From an uncultured Alphaproteobacteria bacterium (lineage in GTDB: Bacteria; Pseudomonadota; Alphaproteobacteria; HIMB59; GCA-002718135), in the NCBI GenBank assembly GCA_902519435.1, contig CABYKC010000009.1, positions 1-27,790 of the forward strand: a stretch of DNA of 27,790 nt, read 5' to 3'. Positions 14,862 through 24,352 of the stretch are shown one piece after another. A program made the translations under genes and the position numbers. The notes under the pieces are model-generated. The model saw only the letters and a program-made list of their open reading frames with translations, was not told the DNA's origin and searched no databases. Position 1 is the stretch's first letter. Each line of letters begins with the position of its first letter.

Positions 14862-17474
14862 ATGAATTTAAGTGAAAAAATATCTTTAATACTAGTAGAT
14901 AAAGGTTTTTCTTTGTCTCCAAAAAAAAATACTGAAGATTTAATCAATTCTGGCACAGAATTTCACAAAAGTAATGAAGACATCAAAATTGCAGAACAGC
15001 ATGGTATTGCAGATCAAATTTTCATTCTTTTAAAAGGTGAAGCTGAATATGTAAAATATCATAATAATGTTTTTTATAAGTTAGCAACATTAAAGAATGT
15101 AGGGTCACCTCTTGGTATTTCAGGCTTAAATGCGCCAGGAAGATATATGTCAGATATATTTATTAAAGGTAATTCAGAATATATTTCTATCAAAATAGAA
15201 AAGTTAAAAGAATTGGAAGAAGTAGATCCGGACTATGCAAGTTTTTTATATTCTTTTTTATTATTTGAATCAATTAATTTAATATGGTCATCTCGCAATT
15301 TAGAAAAACCCATTGAACACAAAAACATTAAATTAGCAGATGGAGTTAAAACTGGTGGAGATATTGTAAATACCAAAAGAATTAAGAATTCAGCATTTTT
15401 AGCTTTTCTTGATGATAACGATTTAGATGAATTAATACATTACGCAAATGTTAGATTATTTTCATCTGGTGAATTTATAACATTAGAAGGTAAAAATTCT
15501 GATGGAATAAATATTTTGTTAAAAGGTAAGGTTGAAGCCTCTTTTACAAATTTAAAAGATGACCAATTAGAAAACAATTCAAGATCAATAGCTAGACCAG
15601 GAGTAGCATTGTCCTTATCTTCAGGATTACATGAAATTGAATCACCCTACTCCTTAAAAGCAACAAGAGATACAACGATATTAAAATTCTCAAATGAATT
15701 TATTGATAATTTAATCAAAACCAATCCAGAATTGGCAATCAAGTTTTTTAAAAGACAATTATGGCAATTAGGACGTTATATTCAAAGTTCAACAGGCTTA
15801 ACAACCTATCCAGCTAAAAATGAAAAAGAGTTTTTTCAATATTTATTAAATGATAATTCTGCAACAATACCAAGTAATTCCAAACTTTATACAATACCTC
15901 ATTTATTAGAAAATCATTTAACTCATTCTTTAGCATTCGATACAATTTATGATTTAATTATCACAGGTAATGATGATGAAAAATCTATAGCTAGTTTAAT
16001 GATTGATGCATTGAGTGGTATAGAAAGAAAAAATAGATTTTTCAAACAACTAAACAAAATATACAACAGAGTAGCAAATTCATATGATTCAATAAATAAA
16101 CAAGCATTACAAAAATTAACAAATTCAGATTTTATAAAAGCTTTTGATCAAGTACCTTATGTTATTAAAGGTATGGAGAATTTACCTGATGAAGCCACAA
16201 ACATATTTTTTTATAATCATTTGGCAAGCATTGAAGAAAATGGTTTAGCTAATGGACATCAATTTAGTATAGATAGTCACTTTATAAGTGCAAAAATTCT
16301 ATTTCCAAAATATGGTGATGGTGGTCAAAGAATTGCTCGATATTCTAGAAATACAGAATTCTGGAGATATAATTATTATGAGAATTTAGATTATATTTTT
16401 GTCCATACACCAGAATCAGATTATTTAAATGAAACTCAAGAGCAAAAAAAGAAAAGAAAAAGTAAATTATTTATCGAAACTCAAAATATTTTTGATCAAA
16501 ACAGACCTTTAGTTATAGCACCAGAAGGTACATCTGAAACTGAAGATAATTTAACTCCAAATTCCCCAGGTCCTTTAAAACCAGGTGCATTTTTATTAGC
16601 AGACCAATTAAAACCAGAACCTCTTCTTGTTCCAATTGCATTAGCAAATTTTGATTATTCAATTTCTGATACTATTTATTCAGCGGTTATTAAAAAACCA
16701 ATAAAAATAAAAGATTTTGTAAATGATATGAAAAATAAAAAAGAGTTAGAAAATTTTTTATCTAAATATAGAAAAACTTTTAGAACATATGTTGAGGAAG
16801 CAATTGAATTAGCAAAATCTGCCTCAAAAAATAAAATTAATTATGAAGATGTTGTTAGTAACTTAAATTTAGTAAGCCCTATTGAAGAAGAATTTGAAGC
16901 AGATGTGAGAGAATTAGAAATTAAATTACATTCAGATCAATATAAAAATAACAAAATAGTCTTATTTGGAAGTTCAACATTTAGAGATTGGGAAAATGCA
17001 AAAACTGATTTGTCATTTGATAGTTTATTAAATTTAGGATTTGGTGGTTCCACATTAGTATCATGCCGAACTTATTTTAATAGAATAGTAGTCCCAAATA
17101 ATCCCGACAAGATGATTTTTTATGCAGGTGATAATGATATAGGCAGCGGAATGGGTGCTGAAGATTTAGAAAATGAATTTTTATTATTTGCTTCTGAAGT
17201 TAATGAAAAATTACCTCATACCTTATGTTTTTTTGTTTCTATTAAGCCAAGTGTATTTAGGAATAATTATTTAAATACAATATTAGATGCAAATGAACGA
17301 ATTAAAAACAAAATTGAGAATTTTAGTCAATGGCGCTATATTGATCTTTGCTCTCCTATGCTTGATGCTGGATTTGAAAAATTTTATTCAGAAGATCCAT
17401 TACACATGAATGTACTTGGTTACAGTCTCTTAAGCAAATTAATTAGAGATGAAATCTCGAAATTTACAATTTAA
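14862..17474 (+). CDS. Fusion protein: cyclic-nucleotide-binding-like domains, acyltransferase, SGNH hydrolase
   Basis: 870 residues with at least three parts. Residues about 25-145 and 178-310 each look like a cNMP-binding beta-roll (QIFILLKGEAEYV; GEFITLEG then GINILLKGKVEAS), though the phosphate-binding Arg signature is not clear. A helical linker follows. About 445-620 is a PlsC-type acyltransferase: N452-H453-x4-E458 (HxxxxE instead of HxxxxD), and APEGTSE (553-559). About 695-870 is an SGNH/GDSL hydrolase: GSST (703-706), NLGFGGS (724-730), GDND (757-760) and DPLH (845-848). One chain might thus both add and remove acyl groups, under control of a small ligand. No membrane helix. Lipid remodelling is the likely field; the substrate is unknown. 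Confidence 0.75.
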   Translation: MNLSEKISLILVDKGFSLSPKKNTEDLINSGTEFHKSNEDIKIAEQHGIADQIFILLKGEAEYVKYHNNVFYKLATLKNVGSPLGISGLNAPGRYMSDIFIKGNSEYISIKIEKLKELEEVDPDYASFLYSFLLFESINLIWSSRNLEKPIEHKNIKLADGVKTGGDIVNTKRIKNSAFLAFLDDNDLDELIHYANVRLFSSGEFITLEGKNSDGINILLKGKVEASFTNLKDDQLENNSRSIARPGVALSLSSGLHEIESPYSLKATRDTTILKFSNEFIDNLIKTNPELAIKFFKRQLWQLGRYIQSSTGLTTYPAKNEKEFFQYLLNDNSATIPSNSKLYTIPHLLENHLTHSLAFDTIYDLIITGNDDEKSIASLMIDALSGIERKNRFFKQLNKIYNRVANSYDSINKQALQKLTNSDFIKAFDQVPYVIKGMENLPDEATNIFFYNHLASIEENGLANGHQFSIDSHFISAKILFPKYGDGGQRIARYSRNTEFWRYNYYENLDYIFVHTPESDYLNETQEQKKKRKSKLFIETQNIFDQNRPLVIAPEGTSETEDNLTPNSPGPLKPGAFLLADQLKPEPLLVPIALANFDYSISDTIYSAVIKKPIKIKDFVNDMKNKKELENFLSKYRKTFRTYVEEAIELAKSASKNKINYEDVVSNLNLVSPIEEEFEADVRELEIKLHSDQYKNNKIVLFGSSTFRDWENAKTDLSFDSLLNLGFGGSTLVSCRTYFNRIVVPNNPDKMIFYAGDNDIGSGMGAEDLENEFLLFASEVNEKLPHTLCFFVSIKPSVFRNNYLNTILDANERIKNKIENFSQWRYIDLCSPMLDAGFEKFYSEDPLHMNVLGYSLLSKLIRDEISKFTI

Positions 17475-17488
17475 AATAAAATAAATAT

Positions 17489-18511
17489 TTAAATTTTAAT
17501 TTCTTTTCTTAGTTTATCAGATTTATATGAATTAAATACTAATGATAAACTCTTTATGTTATCTTCACCACTGGTGTCGTGTTCAATATTATTTATTAGT
17601 GAATCAATGAAATGTTTGTGCGTATTGATTACACTTTCTTGAATTTGATCCCAAGGTTTGGAAATCCATTTATATTTCTTTGGTTTTCCATCATAAATCT
17701 TCTTCTTATTATTTTTGTGAAGAGTAATTTTGTAATTGTAGTCCAAATCAATTGAGCCGTTAGAGAATTCTAAATTAACTAGTGTTTGAGCAAATCTGTC
17801 TGGTTTTTTTATTGAAGAAATAGATGCGTCAACAATAGTAATACTGTTATTTCTATTTCTTATCAGGGATATAAAATCGGTTTCACCTTTAAATTTATTA
17901 TTTGTATTTTGATTTACTGTATAAATACTTTTTGCTTCTCCCATAAAAAATCTACTTAAATCAAATAAATGGATTCCTACGTCTAGAGTTAAATACTCTT
18001 TTAAATCGTATAAATATGTTTGATTGGTATATCCAACAGGATTTGCATGTCTAAAAGATATCTTGGCATAATGTGGTTTCGTTAACTGCTCTTTATTTAT
18101 AATTTCTTTTAATTTTAATAGAGGACTTTGCCATCTAAAATTCTCATGAACCATAAGTGGTGTTTTATTTTTTTTATATAAAGAAACAATTTTTTTTGCA
18201 TTAGATAAATTTTCAGCAAATGGCTTTTGTATAGAGGTTGGAATTTTATACTTAGATAAAATTTTGCTAATATTTAAGTGTGTCTCCATTGTTGTTACAA
18301 CATCAACAAAGTCAATTTTATGTTTTTTTAACATTAATTCTATAGATGAATAAGAATGCAAAATGTTAAATTTAGATTTAAATTTATTAGCTTTTTTTAT
18401 ATCTAAATCACAAACGCAGATTATTTCTATATTTCTTAATTCTTTCCAAGCTAAAATATGATTTTCAGCAAAGAAACCGCAACCGATTAATGCTCCTTTT
18501 AATTTTTTCAT
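17489..18511 (-). CDS. apsD: D-apiose dehydrogenase (Gfo/Idh/MocA family)
   Basis: 340 residues. The nucleotide fold GALIGCGFFAENHILAW (6-22) and QKPFA (K96-P97) are followed by MVHENFRWQSP (120-130), LDVGIHLFDLSRFFMG (D177, H181), PWDQIQESV and TSGEDNIKSL. These match what I remember of ApsD, which oxidises D-apiose to apionolactone with NAD. The start overlaps the upstream ApnL-like gene by 4 bases (ATGA), and the two enzymes catalyse consecutive steps, which strengthens the call. Other Gfo/Idh sugar dehydrogenases remain possible. Last gene of a three-gene operon, convergent with the fusion gene. Confidence 0.75.
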   Translation of the reverse strand: MKKLKGALIGCGFFAENHILAWKELRNIEIICVCDLDIKKANKFKSKFNILHSYSSIELMLKKHKIDFVDVVTTMETHLNISKILSKYKIPTSIQKPFAENLSNAKKIVSLYKKNKTPLMVHENFRWQSPLLKLKEIINKEQLTKPHYAKISFRHANPVGYTNQTYLYDLKEYLTLDVGIHLFDLSRFFMGEAKSIYTVNQNTNNKFKGETDFISLIRNRNNSITIVDASISSIKKPDRFAQTLVNLEFSNGSIDLDYNYKITLHKNNKKKIYDGKPKKYKWISKPWDQIQESVINTHKHFIDSLINNIEHDTSGEDNIKSLSLVFNSYKSDKLRKEIKI

Positions 18512-20349
18512 TTATCTTCTATAAATTTGATTTCTAACGGCTCAAATACATAAGGATTTGAATCTTTTTTAAAGTTAAAAAAAGAAAAATCATTATTAAA
18601 AATATCAGTATAATTTTTTAAATTTAACTTATATTGATTACTAAAATTTATTTCAGGAATAATAATTTCCTTTTTTTGTTTAGAGGAATTGACAAATAAA
18701 TAATAATTTTTATCATTTAGTATGATTTTTAATCCATACACTTCGTTAACAGGATTAAATTTAAAAATTTCAGAATTTGTTAATGAAATAAGAAAATTAT
18801 TTAAATTATACAATGGTCTTTTGGTATTATCTTTATTTAAAATTCCATGATTCCCATAAATAGAATTAAAAGTAAAAAATTTTGATTCTTTATTTATTGA
18901 TTGAATAAAAATTGCCAGTGTCCAAGTTAGTGAAAATAATTGATCATGCCTTGGATCGCTATCAGCCATTTCTAATCGTATTTTCTTTTTATTACTTACA
19001 AGACTTTCACCATAAGGATTGAAATGCATACCAATAGAAATTGGACCAATATGAACATCAGTACCTTTAGAAAAATTTTTTAAAGTTTTAAGGATATAAG
19101 GTATGGTTTCAGGTGTATTTAATACACCAAAATCACTAGAATCATGAACAATTGGAGTGAAGGAAAAACTAACCAAATCATAAAACATTTTTGGTCTCTT
19201 TCTATTTAATTCTGTAAAATTAGTGACCATTCCAGAAACAATTTGACTATTAGAAAATAACTTTTTCGCTATTTTATAGTATTCATTTAATTCTGGAACT
19301 TTAGGCCATTCACTAGCTGGTTGAAAACTATTCAAATATATTTTAGGACAAATTAAAATTTTATCTAAATTAATAGTATTTTGAGCTATAAAATTATAAA
19401 TTTTTGTTAACTCTTCTTCAGGATCACTAGCATGATCAACTAAAGCTACAAGAAACACCTTTTTGTCAGATCTTGAAGTTACATTCTTAAAATCTTCAGT
19501 AAAATCAATAAGATAGTAATAATAATCAAAATTTTTTATTAAATTATCATCAGGAAGAATTGGAGAATCAATTTTTATACCAATTTTAGGGAATTTATAG
19601 GAGGTACTGTGATCAATTTTTACAATATTCATAGATGGAAATGATCTTTGTTTTTTATTTTCTAGATCTATTTTAACAGTTTGTGAGAAATTAGACCCCC
19701 CTTTTTCTACGTATGGAAATGGATTTAATAAAGAACCACTATATATTTTGTAAGAAGCATCACCCCAGTTTCTTTGATCCTCCATTTCAAATAAAATACC
19801 CTCAAAATTAATATTAACCAACAAACTATCCTCTAAAGTATAAGCAAGGTTTTTAAATTTAAAAAATGGTTGGTCGGGTTTTATATTTTCTGGAAATTTT
19901 TTTTTCTCTTTTAAATCGTTACCTTTTGTTACAATGATGTTTGAACCAACATGATTTTGTAATGGAATTAATAAATTAAAACCTATTCTATTAGTCCAAA
20001 AATCAGTTAAAAATTCTCCCCTAGATGATAAAGTAATAGAATTTTCAGAAAATAATATAACATTTCTTGTTTTAAGAATTTCATCTATACCATATTCTAA
20101 ATCGAATATATATTTTAAGGATGTATCAAAGTTCTCTTCATAATTTAGAATTTTAGGATCATAGTTATTCCAATTTTTGTCTCTTACCAAAAATGATATC
20201 ATCTTTAAAATTTGAAAATTTTGAAAAGTTATATTTCGAAAAAAAAGATTATCTTTTAATAAGGTAAAATTATTATTTGAATTTTTTATAAATTTTTCTT
20301 CCAACAATTTAGAGTTATACATATAATTTTGATACTGATTTATAATCAT
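18508..20349 (-). CDS. apnL: D-apionate lactonase-like protein (ApnL family)
   Basis: 613 residues, as expected for ApnL. The landmark FEMEDQRNWGDASYKIY (187-203) and FPYVEKGG lie in the N-terminal beta part; the later TIM-barrel-like part has FSFTPIVHDSSD and IGPISIGMHFNPYG (434-447), and a C-terminal beta domain follows. The family hydrolyses D-apionolactone to D-apionate, the step after ApsD, whose gene overlaps this one by 4 bases. ATG 20349 overlaps the upstream gene by 35 bases; M10 (20322) would reduce this to 8 bases and is the more likely start. No signal peptide seen. Recognised by remembered motifs, so moderately sure. Confidence 0.7.
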   Translation of the reverse strand: MIINQYQNYMYNSKLLEEKFIKNSNNNFTLLKDNLFFRNITFQNFQILKMISFLVRDKNWNNYDPKILNYEENFDTSLKYIFDLEYGIDEILKTRNVILFSENSITLSSRGEFLTDFWTNRIGFNLLIPLQNHVGSNIIVTKGNDLKEKKKFPENIKPDQPFFKFKNLAYTLEDSLLVNINFEGILFEMEDQRNWGDASYKIYSGSLLNPFPYVEKGGSNFSQTVKIDLENKKQRSFPSMNIVKIDHSTSYKFPKIGIKIDSPILPDDNLIKNFDYYYYLIDFTEDFKNVTSRSDKKVFLVALVDHASDPEEELTKIYNFIAQNTINLDKILICPKIYLNSFQPASEWPKVPELNEYYKIAKKLFSNSQIVSGMVTNFTELNRKRPKMFYDLVSFSFTPIVHDSSDFGVLNTPETIPYILKTLKNFSKGTDVHIGPISIGMHFNPYGESLVSNKKKIRLEMADSDPRHDQLFSLTWTLAIFIQSINKESKFFTFNSIYGNHGILNKDNTKRPLYNLNNFLISLTNSEIFKFNPVNEVYGLKIILNDKNYYLFVNSSKQKKEIIIPEINFSNQYKLNLKNYTDIFNNDFSFFNFKKDSNPYVFEPLEIKFIEDK

Positions 20350-21562
20350 TATATTCTGATATTAAATCTGATTTATTTTTTTCATATTTTGTATTTTGGA
20401 TTAAACTTAAAAAAATAAGTTCTCGTTGAGCAAAACTACCTCCAAGGTATTTAAATTGTGATTTAATTATATTTTCGTTTAATAATTCATTTGTTTTCAT
20501 ACTGTGAATGATTGGCTTTAAGTAATTAATATAATTTTCTCTAAAAGAATTTTCTAAATAATTTTCTTCCATTCTCTCTTCAAGTTGCTGAAAATAATCT
20601 TGTTCATTATAGTATAAGTAATAAAAAATAAGATGATAATCAATGAATGGAAGTATATGTTGATTTTTAAAATATTCAGCATAAGCTTTTAATTTATCCA
20701 TTCTTTCTTTAACATCCACTCCCTTGTAATGAAGTCTTAATAAAAAAGAACAAGCATTACAAAAATCTAAATAAAAAATTTCTGAAGAAGAGAAATAATT
20801 ATCAAATAGTTTTAAACCTTTCTGATATTCTTGATTGTAGAATAATATTAATGATTGGTGCCACCATATATGTCTTTTTATTGGGCCGTAAATTGACCAA
20901 TTAATTTTATTAAAATTATCATTGTTGTTAATTGAGTCGTTATTCTCATTATCGTGTACATGCAAAAGGGCATGCCAACTCCACAAATCATTTGATGATT
21001 GTTTTAGTGAATTTAAGGCTAAAAGCTTAGCTTTATCAATTATATTATTTTCTTCAAAAGCATAGCTAGTCATCCCTAATAGTAAATTATAATGCTGATC
21101 ATTTTCAGACCACTTACTTAGTATTTCCTCATGTTTATTTAAAAATTTACTATCAATACCCAAGAAAATATTATTAAAATGAAATAATCTGATTGCAAAA
21201 ATATCTTTGGGATTATCTTTTATAATTAATTCCAATTTATTTAATAAATTTTTTAAATCATTTTTGATCCAGAGATTTACTATCTCTAAATATTGATAAA
21301 AATAATCATTTACTTCATCAGTGGAAATTGATTTGAATGTTTCTCTAGCTAACGAAATTTTTTGTACATCTCTAGAAAAAAGCAATAAAACTATTTTTAA
21401 TAATTTTGGAGCATTAAATTTTGGTTTTTTTTTAATTAATTTGTTAGTTTTATAAAAAGCATCTTTCTTAAAATAAATATATGAATCGATACATTCTTTG
21501 AAACTATTTATTTCATCATCTTTATTACTATCTATCCATTTATAAAAATAATTATTTTGCAT
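20315..21562 (-). CDS. TTC38-like TPR protein
   Basis: 415 residues, helical repeats. The layout matches the tetratricopeptide repeat protein 38 family: DNPKDIFAIRLFHFNNIFLG (117-136), GMTSYAFEENNIIDKA (163-178), NDLWSWHALLHVHD (191-204) and IKRHIWWHQSLILF (228-241). Function of the family is not established; the conserved His and Trp residues hint at more than a scaffold. It is the first gene of the operon with the apnL-like and apsD genes, overlapping the former. That link to apiose oxidation is seen only from position. Confidence 0.75.
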   Translation of the reverse strand: MQNNYFYKWIDSNKDDEINSFKECIDSYIYFKKDAFYKTNKLIKKKPKFNAPKLLKIVLLLFSRDVQKISLARETFKSISTDEVNDYFYQYLEIVNLWIKNDLKNLLNKLELIIKDNPKDIFAIRLFHFNNIFLGIDSKFLNKHEEILSKWSENDQHYNLLLGMTSYAFEENNIIDKAKLLALNSLKQSSNDLWSWHALLHVHDNENNDSINNNDNFNKINWSIYGPIKRHIWWHQSLILFYNQEYQKGLKLFDNYFSSSEIFYLDFCNACSFLLRLHYKGVDVKERMDKLKAYAEYFKNQHILPFIDYHLIFYYLYYNEQDYFQQLEERMEENYLENSFRENYINYLKPIIHSMKTNELLNENIIKSQFKYLGGSFAQRELIFLSLIQNTKYEKNKSDLISEYNDYKSVSKLYV

Positions 21563-21604
21563 TTACTAATAATACACATAATCTAACGATGTTAAATATT
21601 AATA

Positions 21605-22495
21605 TTATGAATTAATATTTAATCTCTTTCTTGTAATTTCTTTATTTAATTGAAGTTCTCTGTAAGAAATTAGAAGCACACCACAAAAAATTACAGAGGC
21701 ACCTAACCATGTATAAAAATCAGGTTTATCACTAAAAACAAAATATCCAATTATTGATGAAACTACTAATCCTAAAAATGAATAAGGTTGAGTCATAGTT
21801 ACATCAACTAATTTATATGCATGATTCAATGCAATATGTAATATAGTTCCTGACATTGCAGCACATAATATAAAAATAATTGTTTTTAAGCTTGGCTGAT
21901 CCCAAAAATATATAACTAATGGAAATGAAAAAAGACTCATATAAACATACTGGTGTGATAATATTGTTATAGCACTATCATCCTTAGATACTTTTTTAGT
22001 TAAAATTATAACTACTGACCAAATTAGCGATGAAATAAGCGCCATATATATTCCAATAGAAATATCTATAATACCGGGTCGCAATATTATTAACATTCCT
22101 AGAAAACCAATCACTAATGCAATTGACCTATACAAATAGATTTTTTCTTTTAAAAATATCACAGCTAAGATTGTAACAATGATAGGAACTATAAAATGAA
22201 TGGCTGTCATTTTCTCTAATGGAAGCATAGCTAAAGCTGCAAAACCAAGTAACATTGCAGGTAAGTTTAGTGCTGACCGTAAAATATGAATTTTTAAATT
22301 TTTTGTACTAAATACTTCAAATTTTGTTTTTAGAATGTAAGGGGTGATGATTAAAAATCCAAAGAAAAAACGTAAAAAACCAGTTGTAAATACATTTAAT
22401 TCTTCTTGAGCTAATTTTATAAATGTACCCATAAGAGTGCCAAAAATAATTGATATAATAATTAAAAAAATTGCAAATTGATTATTGTTTAACAA
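21605..22495 (-). CDS. EamA/DMT family transporter
   Basis: 296 residues with ten predicted membrane helices in two EamA repeats; repeat landmarks are RFFFGFLIITPYIL, PLEKMTAIHFIVPIIVTILAVIFLKEKI and LHIALNHAYKLVDVTMTQPYSFLGLVVSSIIGYF (split here by loops). Inner-membrane drug/metabolite transporter, usually an exporter of amino acids or other small metabolites; substrate unknown. It lies 42 bases upstream of the TTC38-like gene on the same strand, so it could lead the apiose operon, although a DMT protein would not be the usual sugar importer. Confidence 0.85.
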   Translation of the reverse strand: MLNNNQFAIFLIIISIIFGTLMGTFIKLAQEELNVFTTGFLRFFFGFLIITPYILKTKFEVFSTKNLKIHILRSALNLPAMLLGFAALAMLPLEKMTAIHFIVPIIVTILAVIFLKEKIYLYRSIALVIGFLGMLIILRPGIIDISIGIYMALISSLIWSVVIILTKKVSKDDSAITILSHQYVYMSLFSFPLVIYFWDQPSLKTIIFILCAAMSGTILHIALNHAYKLVDVTMTQPYSFLGLVVSSIIGYFVFSDKPDFYTWLGASVIFCGVLLISYRELQLNKEITRKRLNINS

Positions 22496-22592
22496 ATAAT
22501 ATTCCTAGCTAAAAAGAATTAGGATAATCATAACACAATTTTTCCTTATTTATATCTCTATTAAAACAAAATTTGATTATATTTTATAAATT

Positions 22593-22679
22593 GTGGCACT
22601 TATCAAAAGAATAGTTCTTTTTTTCATAACATTAATTTTCATTATAATTCTCCTTGTAGGTGCCACGACTTCATTTTAA
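22593..22679 (+). CDS. 28-residue single-helix membrane peptide
   Basis: GTG 22593 opens 28 codons: a basic N-terminus (MALIKRIV), one hydrophobic helix (LFFITLIFIIILLVG) and ATTSF. It ends 9 bases before the YjbQ start (22689) on the same strand. TATAAA at 22585-22590 lies immediately upstream, too close to be the promoter of a normal leader. Plausible small membrane peptide, but AT-rich sequence yields such ORFs by chance. Confidence 0.3.
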   Translation: MALIKRIVLFFITLIFIIILLVGATTSF

Positions 22680-22688
22680 AATTAGAAA

Positions 22689-23108
22689 ATGTTAAATCTA
22701 CAAGATGAATTGATAATTTCTAATAATGGACAGGGAATGTATGAAATTACAAATAATGTTCATGATTGGATTCTAAAAAATAATATAATTAAAGGTCAGC
22801 TAAATTTATTTATAGAACACACTTCTGCTTCATTAACAATAATGGAAAATGCTAGCCCTGATGTATTAGATGATATTAATTCTTTTTTTCAAAGAATTGT
22901 TCCTGAAGATTCTTCATTATATAAACACGGTTATGAAGGAGATGATGATATGCCTGCTCACATAAAATCTATGCTTACTCAAACCTCATTAACAATTCCT
23001 ATAAACAATAAAGAAATGAAATTAGGGATGTGGCAGGGAATATATCTAATTGAACACAGGTACAGTAAATACAAAAGAAAAATAATTCTTAGTTATATAG
23101 GTGAGTAA
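22689..23108 (+). CDS. yjbQ: YjbQ/UPF0047 family protein
   Basis: 139 residues, the standard length. The family signatures are all present: FIEHTSASLTIMENASPDVL (42-60 region), H80-GYEG, DDDMPAHIKS (85-94) and LGMWQGIYLIEHR (112-124). Members form a trimer with a metal site; a weak thiamine phosphate synthase activity has been reported, but the true role is unclear. Soluble and cytoplasmic. A 28-codon ORF precedes it closely, and it converges with the MFS gene, one base apart. Confidence 0.92.
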   Translation: MLNLQDELIISNNGQGMYEITNNVHDWILKNNIIKGQLNLFIEHTSASLTIMENASPDVLDDINSFFQRIVPEDSSLYKHGYEGDDDMPAHIKSMLTQTSLTIPINNKEMKLGMWQGIYLIEHRYSKYKRKIILSYIGE

Positions 23109-23128
23109 ATTATACTCTTACTTTTTTT
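23103..23128 (+). terminator. Weak hairpin terminator after yjbQ
   Basis: GAGTA (23103-23107) pairs with TACTC (23113-23117) over a 5-base loop and is followed by a T-rich run (23118-23127). The stem is short and spans the stop codons of both convergent genes, so activity is doubtful. Confidence 0.3.
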
Positions 23129-24297
23129 AAATTACTTTCATCTAAAATAATCTTTGATAAATTATTAGGTAAAAAAAATGAAGCGATTAAAGATAGTAGA
23201 GCAAACAAAGATCCAATTAAAAAAACTATTGAATGAGAATTAATCCAAACAAATCCTAAAAGTACTGGGATAAATACTGCAGCTATATGATTGATAGTAA
23301 ATGAAACACCTGCAGTGCTTGCAATATCTTTTGGATCAGCAATTTTTTGAAAATATGTATTAATTGCAATAGCTAATGCAAAAAACATATGATCAATAAT
23401 ATATAAACCTGCTGCAACATAAGCATTAGTCACGAATGCATAAGATGTAAAAACTATAACGAGTCCAATATATTCAAATATAAGACATTTTTTCTCACCA
23501 AATATATTTATTAACTTTCCAATACGTTCTGCAAAAAACCAATTAAAAATATAATTAACTAAAAATAGTAAAGTAACTTGCGATGCTGAGTATCCAAATT
23601 TTTCTACCATTAAAAAAGCTGCAAAAACTACAAAAATTTGTCTTCTAGCACCTGATAAAAAAATTAAGATATAGTAAAGAGAATATTCTTTTTTTAGAAT
23701 TATTTTTTTATGTTGTTTATTTTTGATTTCAAAAAAAGGAAAGGATATAAAAAGGTGTATGGAAATAAAAATACAAATTAATCCTGCAATTAAAAATATA
23801 TACTTATAATCTAAATTAAAGATTTCTAATAAACTCCAAATTATACAATACAAAAATAAAGACGTAATTGAGCTAACAGCTATTAATTTTCCTAGAACTG
23901 GTGGAGCTTCTTCTTTTGAAAGCCATTGTAAACTCAAAGAATTTTTGGCCGTTTCACAATAATGAAAGCCAGTACTCATAATAATTGTTGTAAAATACAA
24001 ACCATAAACAGTTGGTAAGAAACCTGTAATTGCAACACCAAAACCAGTTAAGGCTAAAGAAAAAATAGCAAAATATTGCTCTTTAAAATAGAACAATAAA
24101 AAAATAATAGTAAATGCTAGGAAGCCAGGTATCTCTCTGATACTTTGAAGTATTCCAATTTCAACTCCAGTGAAACTTGCTCTTTCAACTGAGAAATTAT
24201 TTAATAAAACCATCCAAGTACTAAAAGCGATAGGCATGGCTATTGATGATAAAATTAGTAAAGTTATTGGATTTTTATTATTTAATAAATTTTTCAT
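23110..24297 (-). CDS. MFS transporter
   Basis: 395 residues, about twelve hydrophobic helices in two halves joined by a basic loop near residues 190-205 (EIKNKQHKKIILKKE). SGARRQIFVVFAAFLMVEKFGYS starts the second half, and AERIGKLINIFGEKK is the cytoplasmic loop with the usual charge pattern. Inner-membrane secondary transporter, substrate unknown. It is 55 bases downstream of the EamA gene on the same strand, so they may be co-transcribed. Confidence 0.82.
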   Translation of the reverse strand: MKNLLNNKNPITLLILSSIAMPIAFSTWMVLLNNFSVERASFTGVEIGILQSIREIPGFLAFTIIFLLFYFKEQYFAIFSLALTGFGVAITGFLPTVYGLYFTTIIMSTGFHYCETAKNSLSLQWLSKEEAPPVLGKLIAVSSITSLFLYCIIWSLLEIFNLDYKYIFLIAGLICIFISIHLFISFPFFEIKNKQHKKIILKKEYSLYYILIFLSGARRQIFVVFAAFLMVEKFGYSASQVTLLFLVNYIFNWFFAERIGKLINIFGEKKCLIFEYIGLVIVFTSYAFVTNAYVAAGLYIIDHMFFALAIAINTYFQKIADPKDIASTAGVSFTINHIAAVFIPVLLGFVWINSHSIVFLIGSLFALLSLIASFFLPNNLSKIILDESNLKKVRV

Positions 24298-24352
24298 AAT
24301 AATTTTATGCTATTAAAATATTATCACAAAGTTTTGATTTATAATTATTAAT

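Noticed and set aside
22593..22666. GTGGCAC/GTGCCAC arms as a sigma-54 promoter or regulator site
   Set aside because: No TTGC element at the right spacing from TGGCAC, and the arms lie inside the micro-ORF; 7-base arms 60 bases apart are weak.
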